Of a DNA stretch of 64,000 bases, positions 1-10,011 are shown in pieces. The notes beneath the pieces are model-generated. The model worked only from the letters and a program-made list of their open reading frames with translations, was not told where the DNA came from and did no database searches. The DNA lies in NCBI GenBank assembly GCA_039105265.1, contig JAPFFF010000029.1, positions 496,001 through 560,000 of the forward strand. The letters are read 5' to 3'. Origin of the DNA: Tritrichomonas musculus (lineage: Eukaryota > Parabasalia > Tritrichomonadida > Tritrichomonadidae). The stretch's first letter is position 1. Each line of letters opens with the position of its first letter. The position numbers and the translations under genes were made by a program.

Positions 1-2359
1 GATTTTCTACTTGAATTTCTCCTGTCTTGATATCTATGATAGGATTTATATAATCTGATCCTATTTTTACGGTTTTCGGTCCTGCTCTTTCATTATAAGC
101 TGCTTTGTGATCTCGTTTGTAATTTACCCAAGCAGGGTAAGTTAATTTTTTACTGTTAAATTCTTTTGCTTCTACTTCACGTTTGACACCAAGATCAACA
201 ACAATAATGTACATAGCATTTGATAAACCTAGATAATTTAGAAGCCTGATTACAGATTTGTATTCTGGATAAGCTACATCCCAAAAGAACTTCCAGATAT
301 GAGAGAAAATAGATGCCCAGTATGAGCTAGGAGACAGTCTTTTGCTTATTCTTGGTTTTCCTAAGCCTAATTTCGTATAATGATCTGTATATTTTTGCAT
401 TTCTTCTGTTTCTTTAAGTTTATATTCACCTTTGGCCCAATCAACGTTGTCGATAGACTTTTCAAATTGTGCTGCTAGCCAAACATTAAATGGAGTTTCT
501 TTTCTAGCTTCACGTGATCTGAATTGTGATTTCCATACTTTCTTATATGGACTAGCACGAACAATCTTATATCCGTTAATAATTCTTGGTACTCCACGTT
601 TATCTACAAGTACAATATCATCAACTAAATCTCCATTCAAATCTGTAATATTAACTCCGTTAGGATCTTTTGTGTTTGGTGGAAGAAGCCTGTAGCGAGG
701 TTGTCCAGAATCATCTACGTGATTATAAGCATATTCTTGTGCTAAATCTCGTGTAGCTGCATTCGGTATATACTTTATACGGAAATTACCATTGATGATG
801 ATATCTAATAATTGTTGATTGTAAAAGGAAACATCCCCGTCTCCTGATAATTTTGCTATTTTGAAAGAACTTTTGAGTTTATCTGGTATATCTTTTACAT
901 CTCTATTTTTTCTTTGACCTACAGTTCTTTTAGGTTTCTTCAACAAATCTTCTGTAAAATCCTTGTCAGGCATATAAGTATTTTCACGATTAAATTCACC
1001 ATAAGGTTTAAATCTTTTAGCAGCGCTATCAGCAAATGTTACTTCTTGGTCTTCTAACTTTTTTCTTTCTTTACGTGGATTTCTATAGGCTGCTATAGAT
1101 GAATTTAGATCGTTAAGTTCATCATCATTATCAATTTCATCATCATCACTATATACTATAACTTCCTCTCGTGACATGGTTTTAGGTTCTAAAAAATATT
1201 CATTTTCATTGTCATCGCTATTCATATTGTAAAAGATTTCTCGATCTCCGTTCTCGGAAATATACTTTAATAAGTTTTGGAGTTGCTCTTTATTCTTAGG
1301 TTCTGTAGTAGAATCAAAAATGTTTGTCTCACGAATAGCAGCATGCAACTGTAAAACAAGATTTCTTACTCTGGTATCAGAATCATCTTTTGGAGAGCAA
1401 GCACGATTGTAATAACTATAGAGATTCTCTTCTGTGAAATTTTCATTTAACAAACCAAATTTACGAAGCTGTGCAGCATCTACAGCAGAAGATTTATTAT
1501 ATGAGTTTACTAACCTTTCTTTTTCTTCATTACTCATGTTTTGTAAGTTTTGTTTGTCAATTTCAGCAAGCTTGCTCATAGTTTCTATATTTGTTTGTCT
1601 TCTTTGATTTTCGAATTTCATCAAATCTTCCACAAGCCCAGCAATCTTGTCAGAGTTTCTATTATTAGAATCAATATTCTTTGTCAAAGTTTCTACAAGA
1701 GACCTAATTTGCTTTGTATCCTTTTTGTTGAATAAAGGATATTTATCAGGATCATCTGCAATTCTGTAGTATAACAAAAGTGAATCTGCAACATTTTTTT
1801 CAAGTACAATTATATTAGTAAGCGTAGATAAATCTTCATTATATCTGTTTCTGTAATAATGTTTATCAATTCCGCTCAGGCCGAGCCTAAGCGAGGTCTG
1901 TTCGGGTTCTTCTTCCTCTTCTATTTTAAGTTCAGCAGTATCATCAGCTCGGTCCTCTGTCCCTCGCAGATTCTCATCAACAATATTAATTAGGGGAGGT
2001 TTCTTTTGTTTGGTTTTGTTAGGAATATTAAGTTTTACATATGATGTAGGTTTCACATATGAAGATATATCTTGAAAATATTTTGCTTTTGACTCTAATA
2101 TTTTTGCTAAATCAGCTTTCTGGCGTTGACTCCCTTTAGGTCTAGTTTTGTAAAAAGTCAACATTTCTTGTAGTTTATCTTGGGCATCTTTTACATAATT
2201 TTTAGAATTGTTGGCAATTTCTATGATATTCCGAAGAATAATTTCTTTATTTGTGTCAGTCACACTAGTCCAGTTTACATACATAAACACTAGCATATTT
2301 CTATAGTCTTTATTTTTTACTTGGCTCTTGATAATTTCTTCATCTATGTCGAACATCAT
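1..2359 (-). CDS. Large unrecognised Maverick protein (3' end off window)
   Basis: One open frame runs from an ATG pair at 2,359/2,356 (MMFDIDEEII) to the window edge, at least 786 residues. The N-terminal third is charged and helical. It is followed by an acidic low-complexity stretch (around 1,895-1,925), a central Asn/Lys/Glu-rich helical part, a second acidic patch near 1,110-1,160, and a more folded, aromatic-rich C-terminal part (around 60-900) with segments such as YWASIFSHIWKFFWDVAYPE. I do not recognise a family. In Mavericks a protein of this size near the fibre gene could be structural or a terminal-protein candidate, but that is inference. Its start codon sits 5 bp from the start of the divergent gene at 2,365, so the two promoters must lie inside each other's coding sequence or the true starts are further in. 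Confidence 0.7.
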   Translation of the reverse strand, partial: MMFDIDEEIIKSQVKNKDYRNMLVFMYVNWTSVTDTNKEIILRNIIEIANNSKNYVKDAQDKLQEMLTFYKTRPKGSQRQKADLAKILESKAKYFQDISSYVKPTSYVKLNIPNKTKQKKPPLINIVDENLRGTEDRADDTAELKIEEEEEPEQTSLRLGLSGIDKHYYRNRYNEDLSTLTNIIVLEKNVADSLLLYYRIADDPDKYPLFNKKDTKQIRSLVETLTKNIDSNNRNSDKIAGLVEDLMKFENQRRQTNIETMSKLAEIDKQNLQNMSNEEKERLVNSYNKSSAVDAAQLRKFGLLNENFTEENLYSYYNRACSPKDDSDTRVRNLVLQLHAAIRETNIFDSTTEPKNKEQLQNLLKYISENGDREIFYNMNSDDNENEYFLEPKTMSREEVIVYSDDDEIDNDDELNDLNSSIAAYRNPRKERKKLEDQEVTFADSAAKRFKPYGEFNRENTYMPDKDFTEDLLKKPKRTVGQRKNRDVKDIPDKLKSSFKIAKLSGDGDVSFYNQQLLDIIINGNFRIKYIPNAATRDLAQEYAYNHVDDSGQPRYRLLPPNTKDPNGVNITDLNGDLVDDIVLVDKRGVPRIINGYKIVRASPYKKVWKSQFRSREARKETPFNVWLAAQFEKSIDNVDWAKGEYKLKETEEMQKYTDHYTKLGLGKPRISKRLSPSSYWASIFSHIWKFFWDVAYPEYKSVIRLLNYLGLSNAMYIIVVDLGVKREVEAKEFNSKKLTYPAWVNYKRDHKAAYNERAGPKTVKIGSDYINPIIDIKTGEIQVEN

Positions 2360-2364
2360 TTATT

Positions 2365-5241
2365 ATGTCCAAAATGTTCACAATAGAGCAGGCTGGCAGT
2401 ATTAAGAAAGTAAATACTATAGACGAGCTTATCATAGAATATATAAGAAAATACTCGTGTCAAGGTGGAGTTAGTTCAAGTCCGAATATAAATGTTGAGG
2501 AAATCAAAAAAATGTTGGAACCATATGCACTTTCTACAGACTTATTTGAGTTTCTTAAGACCGAAGAATTTAATAAAGAAATCCTGAATTATGTTTCAAA
2601 TAAGGAACTTGAAAATGAATATCGCAAGAAAAATGATCTTATTTATGAAGATACAACTCTCTTAACTACAGCTGTTGCAGATGAAAAATATAGACTAAAA
2701 GATGATATTCCAACTGTAGTAAATTCACAGCAGTATGATGAAAGTTCTACTACAAATGATAACGTGGTTCCTACTGTAAAATTAGTGGAAGATTTGACGA
2801 CGAAACATAATTTATTTACGTATGATACTGGAAAAAATGAAATTGTGATGACAAACACAGATAATAATAAATGTGTATCTTTAGAATCACATTATGGAAA
2901 TCCAGCTTTAAAGATTGTGAATTATGATTCTTCTTATAATGAAGTTAGTTTTGGCGCTACACCCTGTGGTTTTTTAATAAGTGATATAAATGATAATATT
3001 ATTCTTCATTATGATAAAGATGAGAAACAAACTTTATTAGCAAATCCCTGTAATCTTGAGGATCAGAAACCTTTTCTTACAGAAGTCACAGCAGATGAAA
3101 AATATAATAGAAAAGAGTGTACTCTAGCTATAAAAGCTATGTTTGAAGATGGAACTTCTAAATCTTTCGGTATCATGCATAATATAAGTGCAAATGACAA
3201 AGAAGTATATGTAAAAATAGAAGATACAGCTGAAAGTTATGTTGCTTATGAGAGTGACAAAGCTGGGTATATAAAATGTAAGGTAGATAGTGAAACTACA
3301 ATTTTGTTTGTAAAGACTATCACCGAAAATGTTTTTACTTATGGTGATTATACTTATGATGTTAGTAATGGTAGAATCACTACTCTAGAAACAGTAGCGA
3401 AGTTAACAAAGTTTGTTCCAAGTATAGTATACAATGATAAGGTTACTAAGTTTAGTAAAATTCAGCTTAACGCTAATTGTCCTTCAAGTATCTCTGTTGC
3501 TACTGATTTCAATGGTAGAGATATAACTTCTTTATATAGATTTGGAAATTTATCTAAAACTGTAATTCATATAGATTTCACTAACTTTGATATTTCTAAT
3601 GTTACAATTTGCTCAGATTTTGCAAATAAATGTAATAACCTAGAGACTATAAAATTTGATAAGAGATATAGTAATAATTTATGTACAAATTTCAGTTGGA
3701 TGTTTATAGAATGTCGTAAACTAAAGGAAGTTGATTTATCTATGTTCTATTCGAGGAATGTGGTAAATATTGGAAGTATATTTATGGCTTGTATAGTTTT
3801 AGAAGTCATAGATATTTCAAACTTAATCATAACAGCCATGTTTCAGTCTTGTACCGGTATGTTTGAAGCTTGTCGTAACCTAAAAATATTGTATATACAT
3901 GATAGCATGTATGATCTTATTTCTTACGCTTTTGAGTACCGTATTAACGTAAAATTAGTGAAATCAACTTATAAAGATAGAGAATGTTATATTCCAGAAA
4001 ATTATCTAGAAGAAGTACGTAATAATGATTGTGCTCTGAAAAGTGATATTCCTGCAATTCCTGATCTAGAACCATATGCTCTCAAGACAGATATTCCAAC
4101 TGTAGTAAATTCACAGCAGTATGATGAAAGTTCTACCACAAATGATGTTGCTGTACCTACTGTAAAATTAGTAGAAGAACTAGCAAAAGATAATTTATTT
4201 GCGTATGATGCAGAAAAGAATTCTATCGTGATGGCGAACACAGATAATAGTAAACATGTGTCTTTAGAATCAAATTATGGAGATCCAGCTTTAAAGATTG
4301 TGAATTATGGTTCTTCTTATAATGAAGTTAATTTTGGCCTTACACACAGTACTTTTATAATTTCTGATGATTCTAATAAAGATTTCTTGAGATATGATAA
4401 AATTGATAAGAAAACTTATCTTCAAAATCCACACAATATTAATTTCGAACCTCTACTTACAGAAGCTGCTGCAGATGAAAAATATGTGAAAACTACGGGG
4501 AATTCAACTATAGAAGGTACAATAAATATACACCCGCAGTACAATACGGTTATTAATGGTTGTTATGAAAATAATAAGGGTAAATATATAGTTTTTGGTG
4601 AAAATGAAGATAAAAGTGCAGAATTCTCATACAGATATAATACAGAAGGAAGTTGTGGCCAGTTTAATATAAATGTTGATGCTGGACAACTTTTAAATGT
4701 TACTAGAAAAAGTTTTCAAGATACAAATACTACACTATATAGTAATTTAAATGTTGGTGGTAATTTGCGTGTAAGTGGAACAATAACAGGAACAATAGCA
4801 AACAGCACAACTATTACACACTACGCTCCCATAGAAACTTCTGTAAACTCTATTTCTGATTTCATAGTTGGAGCTCCCGTGTATCTTACTGGAAACGTGT
4901 ACAAGAGAAAGAATTATATTTGGGAAGTTTCCACGACAGAGGATACCACTGACTGTATTTGTTCTGTGAAAACACAAGGAACATGGAAAGAGTATGTGGG
5001 AATATGTACTAGTATAGATACCAAAAATAATTCTGTAAAGCTAGCTTCCCATGGCGATTATCTTGTGCGTGTTACAGACTCGAGTTGCTATTGTGTGGGA
5101 GATGAAGTTTTCATAGATGATGACAATAAACTAAAGATTCTTGCTGGTGCTACTGCTATTACTGCAAAAATAAGAAGAATGACAGTGGGAATTATTACTA
5201 GTATTATAAGTGAAAATATACTTGCAGTATTCAAAAGTTAA
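2365..5241 (+). CDS. Fibre-like Maverick protein with internal duplication and DUF285/BspA-like LRR segment
   Basis: A 958-residue protein; the start could also be Met4 (2,374). A module of about 130 residues beginning DIPTVVNSQQYDES occurs twice (about residues 113-245 and 575-708), each ending in TADEKY or AADEKY; a shorter copy of the ADEKY linker precedes the first. Between the two copies, about residues 370-550, lies a leucine-rich stretch with the spacing of DUF285/BspA-like repeats (LETIKFD, LKEVDLSMF, LEVIDIS, LKILYI). The last 200 residues are beta-rich and Gly/Thr/Ser-rich (about 720-958) and resemble the tip region of a trimeric fibre. The repeated shaft with inserted modules and beta-rich end suggest a virion fibre or receptor-binding protein; this is inference from architecture. 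The 3' end overlaps the convergent gene at 5,231 by 11 bp. Confidence 0.75.
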   Translation: MSKMFTIEQAGSIKKVNTIDELIIEYIRKYSCQGGVSSSPNINVEEIKKMLEPYALSTDLFEFLKTEEFNKEILNYVSNKELENEYRKKNDLIYEDTTLLTTAVADEKYRLKDDIPTVVNSQQYDESSTTNDNVVPTVKLVEDLTTKHNLFTYDTGKNEIVMTNTDNNKCVSLESHYGNPALKIVNYDSSYNEVSFGATPCGFLISDINDNIILHYDKDEKQTLLANPCNLEDQKPFLTEVTADEKYNRKECTLAIKAMFEDGTSKSFGIMHNISANDKEVYVKIEDTAESYVAYESDKAGYIKCKVDSETTILFVKTITENVFTYGDYTYDVSNGRITTLETVAKLTKFVPSIVYNDKVTKFSKIQLNANCPSSISVATDFNGRDITSLYRFGNLSKTVIHIDFTNFDISNVTICSDFANKCNNLETIKFDKRYSNNLCTNFSWMFIECRKLKEVDLSMFYSRNVVNIGSIFMACIVLEVIDISNLIITAMFQSCTGMFEACRNLKILYIHDSMYDLISYAFEYRINVKLVKSTYKDRECYIPENYLEEVRNNDCALKSDIPAIPDLEPYALKTDIPTVVNSQQYDESSTTNDVAVPTVKLVEELAKDNLFAYDAEKNSIVMANTDNSKHVSLESNYGDPALKIVNYGSSYNEVNFGLTHSTFIISDDSNKDFLRYDKIDKKTYLQNPHNINFEPLLTEAAADEKYVKTTGNSTIEGTINIHPQYNTVINGCYENNKGKYIVFGENEDKSAEFSYRYNTEGSCGQFNINVDAGQLLNVTRKSFQDTNTTLYSNLNVGGNLRVSGTITGTIANSTTITHYAPIETSVNSISDFIVGAPVYLTGNVYKRKNYIWEVSTTEDTTDCICSVKTQGTWKEYVGICTSIDTKNNSVKLASHGDYLVRVTDSSCYCVGDEVFIDDDNKLKILAGATAITAKIRRMTVGIITSIISENILAVFKS

Positions 5242-5530
5242 GCTTATTTATAAGTTTGTCAGTCATGTAAATAGACAAATTTATATTATATTTTTCTTTG
5301 AGTTCTCGTCTTACATATGAGATTTGTTTGTGTTTTGGTAACTTTGCTATTTCAGCTTTGTTATCCTCATTTTGTATATACTCTATAACTTGCTTTCTTT
5401 GATCTTCATTCATATTTTTGCTTTTGTTGAATGGTGCTGTTCTTGTTTTATGTTTGTGTTGTTTGTGCAAGATTTCGTTCAAAAGTTGTTTAATCTCAGC
5501 TAAGGATTCTAAAATTTCTTGTTCTGACAT
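5231..5530 (-). CDS. Small charged Maverick protein (99 aa)
   Basis: Start chosen at MSEQEILESL (5,530), because upstream codons give only a Phe/Leu-rich stretch from AT-rich leader DNA. The protein opens with an amphipathic helix (ILESLAEIKQLLNEIL) likely to form a coiled coil, then a basic middle (HKHKTRTAPFNKSK) and a helical C-terminus. It may bind DNA or form oligomers, but I recognise no family. It lies downstream of PolB on the same strand with about 44 bp between PolB's stop and this start, and its 3' end overlaps the fibre-like gene by 11 bp. Confidence 0.6.
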   Translation of the reverse strand: MSEQEILESLAEIKQLLNEILHKQHKHKTRTAPFNKSKNMNEDQRKQVIEYIQNEDNKAEIAKLPKHKQISYVRRELKEKYNINLSIYMTDKLINKLNF

Positions 5531-5574
5531 TGTTGTTTGAAATAAAAATAAAAACAAAAATAAGAATAAAGTTT

Positions 5575-8500
5575 TTAACAAGAATAATCTTTTGCAGCCA
5601 GTCCAGTAATGAAAGGTAAACAAGCTTGATTCTCTAGTACTATCATTTTTGTATGTAGTCCTGTGAGAGCATTTTTGTTTACAGTTACTTTAGACATAGT
5701 ATTGTTCTTCATTTGTAAATTTACGTTGATTCCTGGTTTTATAGTTTGGTTTGTAATGATGTTACCATAATCTTTATACATAATCTTATTCTTTTTGAGA
5801 CTCACACCTTTTAATTTCATAGCTTTTACAGTTTCATCATTATTCCAGATTGTGTAACATTTTGGTGCAAGTGCAATCATGTTATCTCCTATTCTTTCTA
5901 TAGCACACCCAAGAATCTTTTTCTCGTCTTCTACGGTATTTATTTTTGGATTTGGTAAGAATTTGTAAATATGCTTGTTATAAAATTCTTTATCTTTGAT
6001 AATGTTGTTGAATAACTGTGATGGAGGTTCATCTTTGTTTCCTGATATAGCGAAGTAGGCTGAATCACTGTCTCCTTCTATATAATGAAGTTTGTTCATA
6101 TCCAAACATCTATTCATGAAATCGTAATAGAAAGTTAAATACCAAAACTTACTATTATCTAGTGTCCAGAAACTCTCTTGCAAGCAAGTTGTACAGTGAT
6201 AGAATCTAGGTTGCTGCTGTATAATAAAAAGATCATCAGATAATTTAGCACCATTCATGTACGTTTGTGAAATTATATACTGATAAGCTTTGTTAGTATC
6301 ACAAATCTTTACTTTACAAAACTTTTCAGAATTCATACCATCGTAACCATAACTACCATTCATGCTGATCTTATAAAATTTTTCATTTCCTGTAACCTTT
6401 CCTGCAATTATATCCTGCCGTTTCTTCATGAAAGTTGTTACAAATTCATGAAATCCTGTGTGAGCTTCATAAATAGAAACACTCTTTACATCTTCTAATA
6501 CTAAACCATGATCAAGTAAAAACCAAAGATAGTAATTTGAGAAAGTCATATACTCACCATAAGTATCGAGCAACATTGTTAATTTACGTTCTTCTTTGTC
6601 TAAAGAAGCAAGTTTGTGTTTTTGGAGATATGAGTACATATAACTTCCAATTGTATCTTCATTATTTTTGATGTTAATATTTCTGAAGACAGGAGGGAAA
6701 TTTATAAAATAATTTATCTTGTTTGCTGGACATACTAACTTCACTTCTGCTTTGAATAAATATTTTGGATTTGGCTGGAATCTTGTCTTGCTTGTAATAA
6801 TATTTATAGCCTTTTGTTTAGTTTGTTTGTCTTTCACATCTATTCTATATCTAAAGCTACCTGGCATGTACATAACGCCGCCATGATATTTGTTAAAATC
6901 ATGTTTTGTAGAAGAAAATGAGGAAGGATAAAGACTATTAAAATCAACTCCAACAACATGAGTCATAATATTCTGAGTGTCATACGAGATAACTTTATTG
7001 TTGACAGCATCATAACGAAATTTGTTTATATGAGTTTCACCTTTAATATTATATCTGTGCTGCACATTCGAAAGACCACCTGTAATATTGTTTCGTAAAC
7101 TATAATATTCTTGTTCATCATTTATGAGAGTTGGAAGATGATGTAATTTGCAAAATTTCTTAAGTTGTGTTCTGAGTCTTGTTATTTTGGGATCATCTCT
7201 CTTACGAAGCTTATTACACTCGGCACACGCAAGTTTACAATTTTCGAGCTCATGTCCAATATCATTGTTAATTCTATCTAATGTAGGTTTGTTTGTGTTT
7301 GTGAAATGTTCTCCACACAAATGACAGCAAGAATTCTCGTATATCTTTAAAAATTTATCATAGTCGTCAACAGAGATACACTTTTCTAAATTTCTTGGTT
7401 TGGTAGCATGAGTTTGATTATACTTCTGATCTTGCTTGAAATAACTTTCACATTTATATCTCCACCATTTTGAAGTAGGTTTAAAAGTATTTTCTTTGTT
7501 GATAATATCGTAATCTACATGCGGATCGAAATTCTTATAAGCTAGAGCATACTTGATACAAGCTGAACATTTTGACAAAGATAAATTTGAAATCATGTCT
7601 ACTTTATACTCGGCATTCATTTTGATAAGATTGTCTATAGGTCTTATCATCATTTCTACATCATTGTCGTTGTAAGCTAGCAAATATTCCCATCTATTTT
7701 TGTAATTCTTGCTGTCTTTCACATATTCTTCATAATCTTTCTTAGAAAGAGGATTATTTTGATTGAGATAACTATAGAAATCTTCATATGCGAAAGGTTC
7801 TGTTTTCGACAAAACTTCATTGTAATTCTCATTGTTGATAACCTCGTATGGAAATATACCTTTTACACTGTTCTCCTGCCCTCCAAAATCCACACCAAAT
7901 TGTTTTAATGTTCCTCCTGCCACAAAAGCTTGTGCATCTATAAATCTTAAAGAAGTATGATATTTAGAAGAAGTGAGTATAAATTGTTTTAAAGATGATA
8001 AGGTTCCTATAATACTTGTAGAATCTATACTCCAATGTTCCATGTTTAAATATTTCTTGAACAAATTACTGTCAAACCTAGAAGAATTAAAGCCAAATAC
8101 AGTAATAGTATTAATATTTGGATCTATATTCTCTGGCACACAGGAATATTTTAGTTTATCTTCGTAAATTAACAAAGATTCTTCAAAAAGCCAATTTAAC
8201 CAAAGTGGAATAAAATCTTTGCTATCTCTTAAGCTAAAGTTCTTTGTTGTAAGTCCAGAAGCAGACTTCACACATGATGAAACTGAGAGTGGTATGAGTT
8301 TTGAGTTTATAAAAGTAGATTTGCCAGCTTCTTCATTTACAACTTGCTCCATAGTTTCAAAATCATAAGTCATATAATATATGTTTGGCTTCCATTCTAG
8401 ATCATGCGCGAGACAGTATTCATAGACAGTGTTGTTTAAGATATGTGGGCAGTATGGTAGAGCTTCTTTGTTAGGTACAAATTGTTTTTTGAACTTTCCA

Positions 8501-9924
8501 TCACAATGTTTGATATGGTCTTCAAATCTTTTTAGATTGCTGTGACCATAATGAACATAAGACTTACATTTTGGACAAACATGAATTGCGGTAAGTTTCT
8601 CAGCATCTTTGATGAACATTATATGTAAAATTCTATCTTTGGCAAACAAGAGTGCAGAAAATGTTGGATATTCTTCGTTGAAATACCATTGTTCCTGTAA
8701 ATCATATTGTTCATCATTATTGTACTCATAAATGTTAACATTGATTTTATGTTTCTCTGCTGATTTCATCATATCTTCTGTCGTTGAACCTTGAAACTGA
8801 GCTAGAATTGTTTTTCCATAATTTGGTATTTTTGTTGTGTATGTTATTCCATGTTCTTCGAGTAAAAGTTTCTTAGCTTTGTCAGTTCTGTTTGTAATAT
8901 TATATTTTTTGGTGTTTGTGAGTTCTGGGTACAAACAGCAAGCCAGAAATCTATACCAACATAAATTATCATCTTCATCATCTACAATAATATAATTGTT
9001 GTTGTTCTTGAAAATTTGTGGAAGATTTTTGATATGGCCTGTAACCTTTCTCATTCTTGAAACTGTAAATGAAATTGAGTGTACTATAGTAAGTTTGTTA
9101 TTTGATGAAGTTGTTTCATAGCTGTTGAGCACAGTTTCTATATACATTTTACATTCTTCCAAGTTTCTTTCATCTTTTACTATTATTGGAATTGCAGATT
9201 TATAATTCTGCCATCTTATCTCTCTAGCCTCATAATCATATTTTTCTTCATAAGTTTCGAAGTCAAAGGTACTTGTTTCAAAGATACCTGATAACTGAAA
9301 GTGAATTTTAAAAGGTTTTAGTTCATCTTTGTAAACTTTGTGTAGAGATTCGTATATGTTTTCCAAAGATGAAATTTCGTTGAAGTAGTATGTAACTATA
9401 GGCTCACCATGATCATATCTCTCTTTTACAAATATTTCTGGATAATCATATTCTTGTAAAGCTGCTACAGCTCTGTCGAAATCATAAGGAAAGTTGATGA
9501 TGAGGAAATCTTTGTGTTTGCTTTTGAAGTTACTCCCATTTTTCTCTAGATACTCATATAATTCTTGATTTTCAGGTTCAGTATTAATTTGCTCCAGAAC
9601 GCTATTTATAGTTTTCTTTGCAATTTCTATGTTTTCTTCTATTTGTTTTGTTCTTTGTTTGAGAATTTCTTCAACATAATTATTGATATCAACTTCGCCA
9701 AGAGTCTCATCTGGCATTATATCTTCGGTTTCAAGTTCAGAGTCAAAGAGAATATCAAAAGCTGCGTTTTCATTAAGATACTTACATAAGTTTGTTATAT
9801 TTTGTTCTCTGTCTTCTGAATCTAAATTTATGTTCGCATGTAATTTTGTGTTCAGAATTGTAATAATCTTCGTTAATGTTTCTTGTGGTAAATCAAATGC
9901 TGATGTTGGAATTATTTTTGTCAT
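5575..9924 (-). CDS. Protein-primed family B DNA polymerase of Maverick, with zinc modules
   Basis: Replicates the element from its ends by protein priming. Start chosen at MTKIIPTSAF (9,924), giving about 1,449 residues; the longer upstream frame adds only hydrophobic AT-rich codons. In order: an N-terminal region with a DDNLCWYRFLACCL segment recalling OTU-like or Polinton PolB N-termini; a C2H2-type finger (CPKCKSYVHYGH, then HIKHC); the 3'-5' exonuclease motifs (YDFETM, FNSSRFDSN, YNDND); an HNH/endonuclease VII-like zinc module (CHLCGEHF, DRINNDIGHELEN, LACAECN); then polymerase motifs A (DFNSLYPSS), B (KISMNGSYGYDG), C (EGDSDSAYF) and the late KCY. All main family B motifs are present in one open frame. 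It ends with a short Lys/Asn-rich tail. The gene is far longer than cellular PolB-like minimal enzymes, as is usual in Mavericks. Confidence 0.95.
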   Translation of the reverse strand: MTKIIPTSAFDLPQETLTKIITILNTKLHANINLDSEDREQNITNLCKYLNENAAFDILFDSELETEDIMPDETLGEVDINNYVEEILKQRTKQIEENIEIAKKTINSVLEQINTEPENQELYEYLEKNGSNFKSKHKDFLIINFPYDFDRAVAALQEYDYPEIFVKERYDHGEPIVTYYFNEISSLENIYESLHKVYKDELKPFKIHFQLSGIFETSTFDFETYEEKYDYEAREIRWQNYKSAIPIIVKDERNLEECKMYIETVLNSYETTSSNNKLTIVHSISFTVSRMRKVTGHIKNLPQIFKNNNNYIIVDDEDDNLCWYRFLACCLYPELTNTKKYNITNRTDKAKKLLLEEHGITYTTKIPNYGKTILAQFQGSTTEDMMKSAEKHKINVNIYEYNNDEQYDLQEQWYFNEEYPTFSALLFAKDRILHIMFIKDAEKLTAIHVCPKCKSYVHYGHSNLKRFEDHIKHCDGKFKKQFVPNKEALPYCPHILNNTVYEYCLAHDLEWKPNIYYMTYDFETMEQVVNEEAGKSTFINSKLIPLSVSSCVKSASGLTTKNFSLRDSKDFIPLWLNWLFEESLLIYEDKLKYSCVPENIDPNINTITVFGFNSSRFDSNLFKKYLNMEHWSIDSTSIIGTLSSLKQFILTSSKYHTSLRFIDAQAFVAGGTLKQFGVDFGGQENSVKGIFPYEVINNENYNEVLSKTEPFAYEDFYSYLNQNNPLSKKDYEEYVKDSKNYKNRWEYLLAYNDNDVEMMIRPIDNLIKMNAEYKVDMISNLSLSKCSACIKYALAYKNFDPHVDYDIINKENTFKPTSKWWRYKCESYFKQDQKYNQTHATKPRNLEKCISVDDYDKFLKIYENSCCHLCGEHFTNTNKPTLDRINNDIGHELENCKLACAECNKLRKRDDPKITRLRTQLKKFCKLHHLPTLINDEQEYYSLRNNITGGLSNVQHRYNIKGETHINKFRYDAVNNKVISYDTQNIMTHVVGVDFNSLYPSSFSSTKHDFNKYHGGVMYMPGSFRYRIDVKDKQTKQKAINIITSKTRFQPNPKYLFKAEVKLVCPANKINYFINFPPVFRNINIKNNEDTIGSYMYSYLQKHKLASLDKEERKLTMLLDTYGEYMTFSNYYLWFLLDHGLVLEDVKSVSIYEAHTGFHEFVTTFMKKRQDIIAGKVTGNEKFYKISMNGSYGYDGMNSEKFCKVKICDTNKAYQYIISQTYMNGAKLSDDLFIIQQQPRFYHCTTCLQESFWTLDNSKFWYLTFYYDFMNRCLDMNKLHYIEGDSDSAYFAISGNKDEPPSQLFNNIIKDKEFYNKHIYKFLPNPKINTVEDEKKILGCAIERIGDNMIALAPKCYTIWNNDETVKAMKLKGVSLKKNKIMYKDYGNIITNQTIKPGINVNLQMKNNTMSKVTVNKNALTGLHTKMIVLENQACLPFITGLAAKDYSC

Positions 9925-10011
9925 TGTGAGTTTGGATGTTTGTGTAAGAATAAAAATAAAAATAATAAAAATATTAAAAATTAAGAAATACAAAAATATG
10001 AGCAAAGTTTT

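Noticed and set aside
432-695. Plus-strand small frames inside the left Maverick gene
   Set aside because: They lie opposite a continuous minus-strand frame with better coding character.
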